Source: Peptoniphilus lacydonensis
Lineage (GTDB): Bacteria > Bacillota > Clostridia > Tissierellales > Peptoniphilaceae
Assembly: GCF_900106515.1 (NCBI RefSeq)
Contig: NZ_FNWF01000003.1
Coordinates: forward strand, 620,001-684,000
DNA length: 64,000 nt
Direction: 5' to 3'
The notes under the pieces were generated by a model, which was not told the DNA's origin, ran no database searches, and worked only from the letters and a program-made list of their open reading frames with translations. Positions 53,622-62,441 of this stretch are shown here, piece by piece. The translations under genes were made by a program, and so were the position numbers. Positions within the stretch are counted from its first letter, which is position 1, and every line of letters begins with the position of its first letter.

Positions 53622-54416
53622 TTAATTTTTGTTAAATATTTCTATTACTTTATTTTTCAAACGAATTATAAAACTATTTCTATAGGCTAAATTATTTATT
53701 AAAAATTTATACTCTCTATTTATAGAATCAACGTAAGTAAACATAGACACCGCAAATGCAATAAATAAAACTCCTAGTGAATTAAATAAAGCCCCTTTGG
53801 ATGTGTCGAATTCATCTCCATAGATACATAATAATACTCCTATAAATAATAATATAATCATTGGCAACTTTACTCTTAGCTGTTTTTCTTGAATTGTTTT
53901 AAGCTCATCTTTTAACTGTTTATAATAATTTGGATCAAATATTAACTTTTTATTAATCCACTTTTTATAGCTATCTAAATTTGATTTATATATATTCTTC
54001 TTTAGAAAAAATATGCTTCCTATAATTAATATGCACGCGGATAAGATATAATTGATGAAGGTCTCACTATTATTTAAAATAAATGGTATAAGCGAACAAA
54101 TCATTATTCCTATACCTATGGATTCTGACTTTATTATTTTTCTTTTGTAGAATAAATATCCTTCTCCACTCTCTTTACTGACATAATAATTATCATCTCC
54201 GCTTTTATTCTCTTCTCCATTATCTTCTTTAATTAAATAATCGGTACTCACCTCAAAAATATTTGATAACATCATTAATTTTTCTACTTCAGGATAACCT
54301 TGATTATTTTCCCACTTGCTTATAGCCTGCCTGCTAGTTCCTAATCGTTCTGCCAGTAGTTCTTGTGACATCCCTTTTTCTTTTCTTAACTTATAAATTT
54401 TTTCTCCTAAATTCAT
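53622..54416 (-). CDS. Xre family regulator with membrane-spanning C-terminal half
   Basis: 264 residues. N-terminal helix-turn-helix [40 protein letters not shown]. After a short linker (about residues 70-100) there are about four hydrophobic segments to the end, so the DNA-binding domain is membrane tethered. Proteins of this build often regulate an adjacent ABC exporter. Located 36 bases downstream of the FtsX permease gene, in the same operon. Start 54416 follows AAGGAG. Confidence 0.85.
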   Translation of the reverse strand: MNLGEKIYKLRKEKGMSQELLAERLGTSRQAISKWENNQGYPEVEKLMMLSNIFEVSTDYLIKEDNGEENKSGDDNYYVSKESGEGYLFYKRKIIKSESIGIGIMICSLIPFILNNSETFINYILSACILIIGSIFFLKKNIYKSNLDSYKKWINKKLIFDPNYYKQLKDELKTIQEKQLRVKLPMIILLFIGVLLCIYGDEFDTSKGALFNSLGVLFIAFAVSMFTYVDSINREYKFLINNLAYRNSFIIRLKNKVIEIFNKN

Positions 54417-54452
54417 CAATATTTTCTCCTTTTGTACTACAATTAAATCATC

Positions 54453-56888
54453 TTAAAGTTTCCCATACATTTTTTTTACAATCAATGACTCAATTGCCAA
54501 ATTTAATATAATTAAAACAGTCCAAGATATTATTAAAAATTTGTAATCAATTTTAAAAAGCAATCCCCAATGTAAAGTTGAATTTATTCCATCTATGAAA
54601 ATCCAATTTAAAAATATAGAAGATAATACTGCCAATGTACATGAGAATATTGATTTTATTAATATGTCAAAAACATAATTGCTCTTAATTTGTCTTTTTG
54701 TAAATCCCAATCTTTTTAAAATTGTCATAGTATAATTATTTTCTTTTATTTCAGAAATAATAGAATTTACGATAATTAATATTCCTGATAGTAAAATAAA
54801 TATTACTACACTATCTAAAATATACATAAACTGCTTATCAATTTTTTCCTCGTATGTCTTCGCTTGATTCACACTTCTTATTGATATATTAGAATCCTTA
54901 TCTATTTGTTGAAATGAATTTATAAAATTTTCAAAGGTCTTTCCTTTTTTTAAAATTATATTAGCACTTCTAATCTTATATCTTTCATCAGCTGACAAAA
55001 AACCTTCTTTACTCAAAATTAATGACTTTCCATCATTAATCACTGATTTATAACTTCCTTTAATTTCAAAATCTTTTTTCCCAATTTTTATTGTATCTCC
55101 AATTTTTAAGCCATTTTTTTGTAATACAAGTTCCGAAGCCAACAAAGTATTTGTATTCTTAACATTTTTTAGATCTTCATTATTTAAATTCAAATACCTT
55201 TTTAGTTGACTTTCCATTCTATCATCAATTACATATCCATTAACTTGTATTTCCATACCTTTATAGTCAATGTATCTTTGATATAAAGGATATACTTCTT
55301 CAACCATATTTGTTTTTCTTGTATTTTCCAAATTCATGTTTGTAACGGTTGAATCTGAATTAGCATTTAAAACTACATCTCCAAAATATGAATAGTTCAA
55401 TAAATTATCTATCAATTTGTTAAATTGATTCCCTGTAGCCGCCATTCCTAATGCTAATGTTACTATTAATGTTGTGAGAATTACCACTTTTTGAACTCGA
55501 TTTTTATTATTACTAAAATTATTTTTTATTAACAAACCATTACAGTTATCTATGAAATATTTATTGCCTATTATTCTCTTTATAAATATTTCTAAGAATA
55601 TTTTTGTAATAGATATTACCAAAAGAACAACACTAACTATCCTTAAAATTATTTCATATGGTTTGAAAGGAAGATGGTTAAATATTAAGTTCATTCCCAA
55701 AACAAAACCAATAATTAAAAAATATATCTTTTTATCACTGACTTTTTTCGTACTTATTGTTTCTCTTTCATTTAATCCATCTGCAATACTCTCATTTAAG
55801 TATTTTTTACCCAGCATAATAGATGTTATAAATCCTATAAAAACAACTATTACACTTCCCCAAAATATTCCTATATACGGAAACAGATACGGTATTTTAT
55901 CTACCTTTAATAATCCGCCAATAATATTTAAAATTATCTTAGAACTTATTATTCCAAAGAATATCCCTGAAAGCACGCCTATTAATGTTATAAATACTCC
56001 AATCCCACCTACTATAAAAAATAAATTCCTTTTCCTAGTTCCTAATACTTTTAGTATGGCTATGTCGTTTCTCATTTTTTTAATATAAAAACCTATTGTA
56101 ATCCAAGTTAAATAATAAGCTAATATCATAATTATAGCTGAAACGATATAAAAAAGATTAAAAAATATATTCAATTCCTTATCAAAAGACGTAGATTTGT
56201 ATCTTGATTCTTCTATTTTGTACTTACTTCCAATTGTAGAGCTAATATTTTTTATCGATTCTTCAACTTGAGTTTTTTTAAATAAATTTACTCTATATTC
56301 TTTTGTACTTATTACATTATTCAATTCTTGGTCAATTACAATGCACGAAAAAGAATGTTTCATAACTGTTCCACTATTTTTTAAGATTCCAGATATTAAG
56401 TATTCTTTTTCGCCACCGCCTGCTTGTATTTTTATACTATCTCCAATTGATAGTTTATAATCATCACGCAATAATTCTGTTATCATACATTCATTTTTCT
56501 CAGGTAAAGTTCCATCTACTACAGATAGGATTCCATTATTTACCTCAATCTTAGGGTTAGTTCCTATTAATAATATAGTTGCTATTTTATCTTTTAACTC
56601 TACATTCTTCTCCATTTCTGAATAACTAATTATTGATTTTATCGCTTTATTATTTTGTAACTTATTTTTTAAGCCTAAATCATTTTCTCCACCATTTAAT
56701 TCGATTATTAAATCTGTTCCAGAGGCTCTATTACCAATATAGTTGTTATAATAATTTTTAGTAGAAGCAGCGCAAATTATTGTTGTAACAAAAATCATGA
56801 TAGCTAAAGCTATTGAGGCTATTGATAAAATATTTCTTGTAATATTTTTTCTCATCTTCCTTTTTAAATAAAATAATACTTCATTCAT
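54453..56888 (-). CDS. FtsX-like permease of an ABC exporter
   Basis: 811 residues. Two FtsX-type permease units: the first helix at residues 17-38, a large external loop, then three helices near 250-380; a second unit near 440-480 and 690-811 with FILLSGILIIVNSIISEIKENNYTMTILKRLGFTKRQI typical for MacB/FtsX. Works with the ATPase gene directly upstream, which it overlaps by four bases. Such systems expel antimicrobial peptides or lipids in Firmicutes. Confidence 0.9.
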   Translation of the reverse strand: MNEVLFYLKRKMRKNITRNILSIASIALAIMIFVTTIICAASTKNYYNNYIGNRASGTDLIIELNGGENDLGLKNKLQNNKAIKSIISYSEMEKNVELKDKIATILLIGTNPKIEVNNGILSVVDGTLPEKNECMITELLRDDYKLSIGDSIKIQAGGGEKEYLISGILKNSGTVMKHSFSCIVIDQELNNVISTKEYRVNLFKKTQVEESIKNISSTIGSKYKIEESRYKSTSFDKELNIFFNLFYIVSAIIMILAYYLTWITIGFYIKKMRNDIAILKVLGTRKRNLFFIVGGIGVFITLIGVLSGIFFGIISSKIILNIIGGLLKVDKIPYLFPYIGIFWGSVIVVFIGFITSIMLGKKYLNESIADGLNERETISTKKVSDKKIYFLIIGFVLGMNLIFNHLPFKPYEIILRIVSVVLLVISITKIFLEIFIKRIIGNKYFIDNCNGLLIKNNFSNNKNRVQKVVILTTLIVTLALGMAATGNQFNKLIDNLLNYSYFGDVVLNANSDSTVTNMNLENTRKTNMVEEVYPLYQRYIDYKGMEIQVNGYVIDDRMESQLKRYLNLNNEDLKNVKNTNTLLASELVLQKNGLKIGDTIKIGKKDFEIKGSYKSVINDGKSLILSKEGFLSADERYKIRSANIILKKGKTFENFINSFQQIDKDSNISIRSVNQAKTYEEKIDKQFMYILDSVVIFILLSGILIIVNSIISEIKENNYTMTILKRLGFTKRQIKSNYVFDILIKSIFSCTLAVLSSIFLNWIFIDGINSTLHWGLLFKIDYKFLIISWTVLIILNLAIESLIVKKMYGKL

Positions 56889-57553
56889 TCTATCTTCCCG
56901 TCTTTTATTGTAATAACCTTACTTGCATATTCCATATCTTGATTAGAGTGTGTAACCATCAATATTGTCGTGCCTAATTCTCGGTTTATATTTTGAAATA
57001 TTTCTAGAATTATTTTTTTGCTTTTACTGTCTAAATTTCCTGTTGGTTCATCTGCAAAAATAATTTTTGGTCTATTTACTATAGCTCTAGCAATTGCAAT
57101 CCTTTGTTGCTGACCACCAGATAACTCTTTTGGAATATATGAAATATACTTTTCTAATCCTATATAGGATATAAATTTTTTTGCCTCTATCATAGCGTCC
57201 TTATTTTTAATACCATTGATTAATAATGGCAACATAACATTTTCTAACGCTGTAAGTTCCTGTAGTAAATCATAGTTTTGAAATATAAAACCTATATTTT
57301 CTCTTCTAAAAATAGCTTTCTGAGATTCATTCATTTCATTTAAGCATTGATTACTAATGAATACTTCACCTTTAGTTGGTTTTAAAAATCCAGCTAACAA
57401 ATTTAATAATGTTGTTTTCCCTGATCCACTTTCTCCCTTTATTGCTATAAACTCTCCCTCTTCAATATTTAAGTTTACATTACTTATGATTTCTCCAGAG
57501 CTTAATTTAGAATCGTATAATTTACACAAATTGTTTGTTCTTAAAATTTCCAT
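56885..57553 (-). CDS. ABC transporter ATP-binding protein (MacB/LolD type)
   Basis: 222 residues. Walker A GESGSGKTTLLNLL, signature LSGGQQQRIAIARA, Walker B IIFADEPTGNLDS and the H-loop MVTHSNQDM; the LolD/MacB-specific FQNYDLL stretch is present. Energises the FtsX permease with which it overlaps. Ribosome site GGGAGG before ATG 57553. The operon continues into xre and lies between the two AbiEi relics. Confidence 0.95.
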   Translation of the reverse strand: MEILRTNNLCKLYDSKLSSGEIISNVNLNIEEGEFIAIKGESGSGKTTLLNLLAGFLKPTKGEVFISNQCLNEMNESQKAIFRRENIGFIFQNYDLLQELTALENVMLPLLINGIKNKDAMIEAKKFISYIGLEKYISYIPKELSGGQQQRIAIARAIVNRPKIIFADEPTGNLDSKSKKIILEIFQNINRELGTTILMVTHSNQDMEYASKVITIKDGKIE

Positions 57554-57961
57554 CTGTATAAAACCTCCCTTTTCATATTTAGAGTTTATTATTTTTTTCT
57601 TTCCAGTCTATAACTTTAAGATTACACTTTCGCAACTACTGATTGCATTTTAGTTGCATCTTTGCTTTTTACTGATTCTACCAACTTTCATTCCAGCTTA
57701 TTCAACGATATTCATATAATTACAATTATTTTCTATATGCTAAAAACCTCCTTTTTTTCTTCATATATAAAAAAGACGATTGCTTGATTTCTCAAACTAT
57801 CGTCTTTTTATAATTTCATATCTAACTTTTCTTAAACTTTTTTAAATAATCCCATTACTTCTAATTTTTTAATATACTTTCAAAAAATAATATACCATTG
57901 CTAAATTAAAAGTAGGCCTGTCCTATTACTAATCTTGTGGCAAAAAACTGTTAACTTTGTT
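57554..57961. other. Non-coding stretch between exporter and relic A
   Basis: About 400 bases. It contains the 57769-57809 hairpin. A short open stretch at about 57630-57690 (minus) has no convincing start or family. No other gene seen. Confidence 0.5.
57769..57809. terminator. Long perfect inverted repeat upstream of the exporter genes
   Basis: 11-bp arms AAAAAGACGAT / ATCGTCTTTTT (57770-57780 with 57799-57809) with an 18-base loop; ends in T on either strand. Probably a terminator for transcription entering from the right. Confidence 0.6.
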
Positions 57962-58174
57962 TTATTTATATACCAGCTCCATAATTTCTCTTACTTTATT
58001 TTCAATCCCATTTTTAATGCTATATTATAAAGAGCGTGTATATCTTTCTCCTTATATGAAGAATAATGAACGGACTAATTTTTCATAGACTTCTATATCC
58101 ATTTGATCCTTATAAAAAATAAAATCACAAAGCGTCTTTTCATATAAATATAATCTTACTTTATTGCCAAACAT
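57962..58174 (-). pseudogene. AbiEi antitoxin relic A
   Basis: Begins at ATG 58174. Reads MFGNKVRLYLYEKTLCDFIFYKDQMDIEVYEKLVRSLFFI and stops; a frameshift then gives EKDIHALYNIALKMGLKIK, and after another shift VREIMELVYK to a stop. This is the second half of an AbiEi antitoxin (pattern KVRLY-ERTICDII..MDI..., KDLxxLxxYAxxL). At least two frameshifts and a missing first half make it dead. Confidence 0.6.
58021..58088. repeat. Direct repeat copy 2 (C-terminal AbiEi relic)
   Basis: Partner of 53301-53367; same orientation, 4.72 kb away, so the Xre-ABC operon lies between them. Confidence 0.75.
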
Positions 58175-58261
58175 TATCTCTATTTATATGACACCCAAGT
58201 TAGACAGACTTTTTTATATAATGAACATTAAGCCCACTTGGTTTTTCATTAAATTTATTTG

Positions 58262-58680
58262 ACATAGAGCCAATTCAAATTCTTTTAAATTAGATTCTTC
58301 TGCTCTTTTTATCCATTCTCTTAAATATTTAGGGTTGACTAAGAACATAGTAGCACCCACAGGGCACACAGTGAAATAATTCTTTTAACCTATATTCTAA
58401 TTTTAAATCCTCACTAAAATCAAGCATTAAAGAAACCTCTTTAGCCTGTTCAGAAGTTAGCTCAAAAGGAGGTCTTGTGAGTAAACTCCTACTTTTCTTA
58501 AAATATTTTCTAAGCTTAAAAGAAATATCCTTTTGAATTCTCTTTCTAACATTCTCTAGAGCCCATGAAACTTGCCTTATGAAGTGATACCTATCAACTA
58601 TATGAATAGAATTTCTAAAGAACCTATTCTTAACAGACTTAAAAGTATTAGACATATCACTTACAAAAAACTTAATTTAT
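58262..58680 (-). pseudogene. ISL3 family transposase relic
   Basis: Central part of an ISL3 transposase. The frame 58655-58329 reads MSNTFKSVKNRFFRNSIHIVDRYHFIRQVSWALENVRKRIQKD and ends with LKELFHCVPCGCYYV; the DRYHF...ALENVRK block is the DDE region of ISL3. Upstream, FFVSD precedes this in frame without a start; downstream, after a frameshift, KYLREWIKRAEESNLKEFELAL continues the transposase. N-terminal third and C-terminal end are missing and no terminal inverted repeats are seen. Confidence 0.75.
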
Positions 58681-58756
58681 ATGCACCTTCAAACTTTATT
58701 TTTAGTTATTTTAAGTTTAGGACTTAATGCGTATAAGTGCAAATTTTTTATGTAAA

Positions 58757-58792
58757 AATATCTGTTAGAGATTTACTCCCCCAACAGATATT
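58757..58792. repeat. Perfect 10-bp inverted repeat upstream of the hppA terminator
   Basis: AATATCTGTT / AACAGATATT (58757-58766 with 58783-58792), loop 16 bases. Its sequence resembles the following terminator stem, as if duplicated. Confidence 0.6.
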
Positions 58793-58801
58793 ATAGAAAC
58801 T

Positions 58802-58833
58802 AAAAAATCTGCTAAAGATTTCTCTCTAGCAGA
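58802..58833 (-). terminator. Terminator of the hppA operon
   Basis: 7-bp hairpin TCTGCTA / TAGCAGA (58833-58827 with 58814-58808) followed by six T on the minus strand, 10 bases past the hppA stop. Confidence 0.8.
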
Positions 58834-58842
58834 CTTATTTTT

Positions 58843-60846
58843 TTATAAGAATAATCCACCATGTGATACAAATAGTGGTGCAAATACAAGGGATACAACA
58901 GTTATAAGTTTAATTAAAATGTTTAGGGATGGTCCTGATGTATCTTTGAATGGGTCACCAACAGTATCTCCTGTTACAGCAGCTTTGTGAGCTTCTGAAC
59001 CTTTACCACCATGTGCTCCACCTTCAATATACTTTTTAGCATTGTCCCAAGCTCCACCTGCGTTTGACATAAAGATTGCCATTAATACACCTGTTACAAG
59101 AGCTCCTGCTTGAAGTCCGCCTAATGCTTCTGCTCCAAATAAAAGTCCAACTAAAATTGGAACTATTACAGCAATAAGACCTGGCACTACCATTTGTTTT
59201 AAAGCTGCTCCTGTTGAAATATCTACACATCTTGCATAGTCAGGAGTTCCTTTACCTTCCATAATTCCAGGAATTTCTTTAAATTGACGTCTAACTTCGT
59301 CAATCATTTCTGAAGCCGCATTACCTACTGCTGACATTGTTAGAGCAGAGAAAGCAAACGGAAGCATACCGCCAATAAAAGTAGCGGCAATTACTTGTGG
59401 CTTAGAAATGTCAATTCCTGTAAGTCCTGTTGCATTAATATAAGAAACGAAAAGTGCAAGAGCAGTAAGTGCTGCTGACCCAATTGCAAATCCCTTTCCT
59501 ATAGCTGCAGTTGTATTACCAACAGAATCAAGTGAGTCTGTGATTTCACGAACATCTTCTGGTAAGTCGCACATTTCTGCAATACCACCAGCGTTATCTG
59601 CAATTGGTCCATAAGCATCAACGGCAATTGTCATACCAGTTGTTGAAAGCATACCAACTGCTGCAAGAGAAATTCCATAAAGTCCAATAACTGGATCTGT
59701 AGTTCCACCTGCTCCAGCATATGCTGCAATAATTCCAATTGCTATTACAATAATAGGCCCAACTGTTGACATCATCCCAACAGAAAGTCCTGCAATAATA
59801 TTTGTAGAAGCTCCTGTTTGTGATTCAGCTCCAATTCTTTTTACTGGTGCATAATTATCTGCTGTGTAATATTCTGTGAATTTTGAAATTATAAGACCAA
59901 CTGCGATACCAATTATAACTGGTGCAAAAGGTTTTAAACTTCCAAAAATAGAATTTGATAAAATTGCTGAAGCAATCATAGTAACAGCAGCTGAAACGTA
60001 TTCTCCTGCATTAAGAGCTTTTTGTGGGTTTTTATCTCCCTTTACAAAAAATGCAGCAATAATAGATGCAATAATTCCAACTGTTGCAACTAAAAGACCA
60101 AACTTAACACCATTATCTCCATAAGCAACTACTCCAAGAGTAATAACTGAAAGAAGTGCTCCAACATAAGATTCGAAAAGGTCTGCTCCCATTCCAGCAA
60201 CGTCCCCAACATTATCTCCAACATTATCTGCAATAACTGCAGGGTTTCTTGGATCGTCTTCTGGAATTCCCGCTTCAACTTTACCTACAAGATCAGCTCC
60301 AACGTCCGCTGCTTTAGTATAAATTCCTCCACCTACTCTTGCAAAAAGTGCAATAGAAGATGCTCCTAATGAAAATCCTGTAATGATTTCAGTTTGTCCT
60401 CCTGTAAAGAAATATGCTAAACTAATACCAATAATTCCAAGTCCAACTACGCACATTCCCATTACAACTCCACCAGAGAAAGCAACATCAAGCGCTTTAC
60501 CTAGTCCACCTTTCCAAGCTGCATTAGTTGTTCTAACATTTGCCTTAGTAGCAACTTTCATACCAACATAACCAGCAGTTACTGAAAAGATAGCTCCTAC
60601 AACGAAACATATAGCAGTTGGAACTGATTTTAATCCTACTGCCAATATAATTGCAAGTACTATTACAAATACAACGAGAGCCTTATACTCTCTTTTCAAA
60701 AATGCCATAGCTCCTTCAGAAATATATGAAGAAATTTCCTCCATTCTTTCATTACCGGCATCTTGTTTTGACACAAAGCTTGCTTTATAAAAAGCAAATA
60801 AAAGTGCCAAAACACCGGCTATAGGAGCTAGATTTAAAATATTCAT
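58843..60846 (-). CDS. hppA: Membrane-bound ion-translocating pyrophosphatase, K+-dependent type
   Basis: 667 residues and about 16 membrane segments. Pyrophosphate-binding acid motifs: [35 protein letters not shown], and near the C-terminus [16 protein letters not shown] followed by [28 protein letters not shown]. The [10 protein letters not shown] site has Ala where K+-independent enzymes have Lys, so K+-dependent; H+ versus Na+ pumping cannot be told. Recovers energy from biosynthetic pyrophosphate. GGAGG before the ATG; secG lies upstream in the same direction, 28 bases away. Confidence 0.96.
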   Translation of the reverse strand: MNILNLAPIAGVLALLFAFYKASFVSKQDAGNERMEEISSYISEGAMAFLKREYKALVVFVIVLAIILAVGLKSVPTAICFVVGAIFSVTAGYVGMKVATKANVRTTNAAWKGGLGKALDVAFSGGVVMGMCVVGLGIIGISLAYFFTGGQTEIITGFSLGASSIALFARVGGGIYTKAADVGADLVGKVEAGIPEDDPRNPAVIADNVGDNVGDVAGMGADLFESYVGALLSVITLGVVAYGDNGVKFGLLVATVGIIASIIAAFFVKGDKNPQKALNAGEYVSAAVTMIASAILSNSIFGSLKPFAPVIIGIAVGLIISKFTEYYTADNYAPVKRIGAESQTGASTNIIAGLSVGMMSTVGPIIVIAIGIIAAYAGAGGTTDPVIGLYGISLAAVGMLSTTGMTIAVDAYGPIADNAGGIAEMCDLPEDVREITDSLDSVGNTTAAIGKGFAIGSAALTALALFVSYINATGLTGIDISKPQVIAATFIGGMLPFAFSALTMSAVGNAASEMIDEVRRQFKEIPGIMEGKGTPDYARCVDISTGAALKQMVVPGLIAVIVPILVGLLFGAEALGGLQAGALVTGVLMAIFMSNAGGAWDNAKKYIEGGAHGGKGSEAHKAAVTGDTVGDPFKDTSGPSLNILIKLITVVSLVFAPLFVSHGGLFL

Positions 60847-60874
60847 TCTAATCCTAATCCTCCTTAAATTTTAA

Positions 60875-61099
60875 TTAAATTGCAACCAAAATAATAAGTG
60901 CAATCGCAAACACAATGCTTGTAATCATGACAATTCTGTTTTGAATGTCTTTTTTACTAGAACCTTTGTGTGAACCCCACATAGCAGTTTCTTCGCCTTG
61001 AAGAGTTCCCAAACCAGCTTGTTCTGATTCCATTTGTGCTACTATCGCTATTATAACCACGCTCGCAATAATAATTATAACAGATAATAAAGTTTGCAA
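60875..61099 (-). CDS. secG: Preprotein translocase subunit SecG
   Basis: 74 residues, normal size, two membrane segments (about residues 3-20 and 55-73) joined by a cytoplasmic loop with GLGTLQGEETAMWGSHKG, a conserved SecG loop. Partner of SecYE. Located directly before hppA. Start 61099 follows GGGAGG. Confidence 0.9.
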   Translation of the reverse strand: MQTLLSVIIIIASVVIIAIVAQMESEQAGLGTLQGEETAMWGSHKGSSKKDIQNRIVMITSIVFAIALIILVAI

Positions 61100-61293
61100 A
61101 CTTATACCTCCCTTAAATTTCTATAACATATAAATTCTAACACAGCAAGCCATCCTAATCAACGAATTTATACGTTTTTTGGTAATTTTTTAGATTACAC
61201 CTATTTTGATTCTTTCTTTATAATTTTTAGATTCCTCTAAACATAAACTTTTGAAATCCAAAATAATATTTGAACTTCACTTTTTTCTACTTA

Positions 61294-61302
61294 TGTTATA
61301 AT
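61294..61302 (+). promoter_or_regulatory. Extended -10 promoter of gap
   Basis: TGT followed by TATAAT (61297-61302), with a weak upstream -35, 32 bases before the ATG. Confidence 0.5.
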
Positions 61303-61333
61303 AAAAGTAACAATGAATAACCAGGAGGTTTTT

Positions 61334-62353
61334 ATGAAAAAAAATGTTGGAATAATGGGCTTTGGAAGAATAGGAAGAGATGCTCTAAGAATTTGGGCTC
61401 TAAGAGATGATGTAAACTTCGAAGTTACCCATGTAGCCGTTAGAAATTTAGAAAAAACTTTAAAAGAAAGAACTCATCTATTCAAGTTTGATTCAATTTA
61501 TAGAAAATTCCCCGGCGAAATTGAATTTACAGAAGATGGTATGATAATCAATGGAAAAAAAGTTACTTTTGTCGAATCAAAAACTCCAGACCAAATGAAT
61601 TGGAAAGAACTTGGTGTTGATATTGTAATTGATTCATCTGGCGCATTTAAAGACGAAGAAAAAGCAAGAGGTCACTTAGAAAGTGGTGCAAAAAAAGTCG
61701 TTTTAACTTCTCCAGGCAAAGGCGATATGTTGACAGTTGTAATGGGTGTAAATGATGATAAATATGATCCTACTGTTCACGATATAGTTTCAAATGCAAG
61801 TTGCACAACAAATTGTCTTGCTCCAGTTACTAAGGTTATTTTAGAAAACTTTGGAATTAAAAAAGGACTTATGTCTACAGTTCACGCTTACACTAATGAC
61901 CAAAACATCCACGACGGAGTCCACAAAAAGGATATGCGTCGTGCAAGAATGGGTGCAGAAAATATTATCCCAACTTCAACTGGTGCAGCAAAAGCAGTTG
62001 GAAAAGTTATTCCAGAAGTTGACGGTATTCTTACGGGTTTTGCCCTAAGAGTTCCTGTCCCAACAGGATCACTTGTCGACGTAACTTTTGAACTTGAAAA
62101 AGACGCAAGCGTAGAAGAAATCAATGCAGCAATCAAAAAAGCTTCCGAAAATGAACTAAAAGGAATTTTAGAATACTCTGAAGACGAACTTGTTTCTTCT
62201 GACATTATTGGCAACACTCACTCTTCTATTTTTGACTCCCTTCTAACAACAGTTAATGGAAAAATGGTTAAACTTATTTCTTGGTACGACAACGAATGGG
62301 GTTACACTGAAAGAGTAATTGACCTAACAGAAAAAATTGCCAAAAGTTTATAA
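61334..62353 (+). CDS. gap: Type I glyceraldehyde-3-phosphate dehydrogenase
   Basis: 339 residues. NAD loop GIMGFGRIGRDALR, catalytic cysteine in SNASCTTNCLAP near residue 150, and WYDNEWGYT near the end. GIIGN-type substrate loop variants are present: HDGVHKKDMRRARMGAENIIPTSTGA. The gene has no pgk neighbour, standing alone with its own promoter and a terminator. Start 61334 follows CAGGAGG; an ATG seven codons earlier lacks a site. Confidence 0.96.
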   Translation: MKKNVGIMGFGRIGRDALRIWALRDDVNFEVTHVAVRNLEKTLKERTHLFKFDSIYRKFPGEIEFTEDGMIINGKKVTFVESKTPDQMNWKELGVDIVIDSSGAFKDEEKARGHLESGAKKVVLTSPGKGDMLTVVMGVNDDKYDPTVHDIVSNASCTTNCLAPVTKVILENFGIKKGLMSTVHAYTNDQNIHDGVHKKDMRRARMGAENIIPTSTGAAKAVGKVIPEVDGILTGFALRVPVPTGSLVDVTFELEKDASVEEINAAIKKASENELKGILEYSEDELVSSDIIGNTHSSIFDSLLTTVNGKMVKLISWYDNEWGYTERVIDLTEKIAKSL

Positions 62354-62363
62354 TTTAATTTAT

Positions 62364-62397
62364 GTAAAAGACTTGCCAATTTAGGTAAGTCTTTTAC
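62364..62397 (+). terminator. Terminator of gap, possibly bidirectional
   Basis: 14-bp hairpin GTAAAAGACTTGCC / GGTAAGTCTTTTAC with one G-U pair and a six-base loop. Confidence 0.85.
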
Positions 62398-62441
62398 AAA
62401 TAATTTATCAAAAGCAAAAACATACTCTTAAAAAATCTACT

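Noticed and set aside
55552-56088. 178-codon plus-strand ORF
   Set aside because: Antisense to the intact FtsX permease; composition follows the reverse strand of that gene.
57600-57700. Short open frames as a bacteriocin precursor next to the exporter
   Set aside because: No clean start, no leader or double-glycine motif; too short to support.
53301-58088. The 67-bp repeat as insertion-site duplication of a transposon
   Set aside because: The repeats contain recognisable AbiEi coding parts and are imperfect with indels; target duplications are short and identical.
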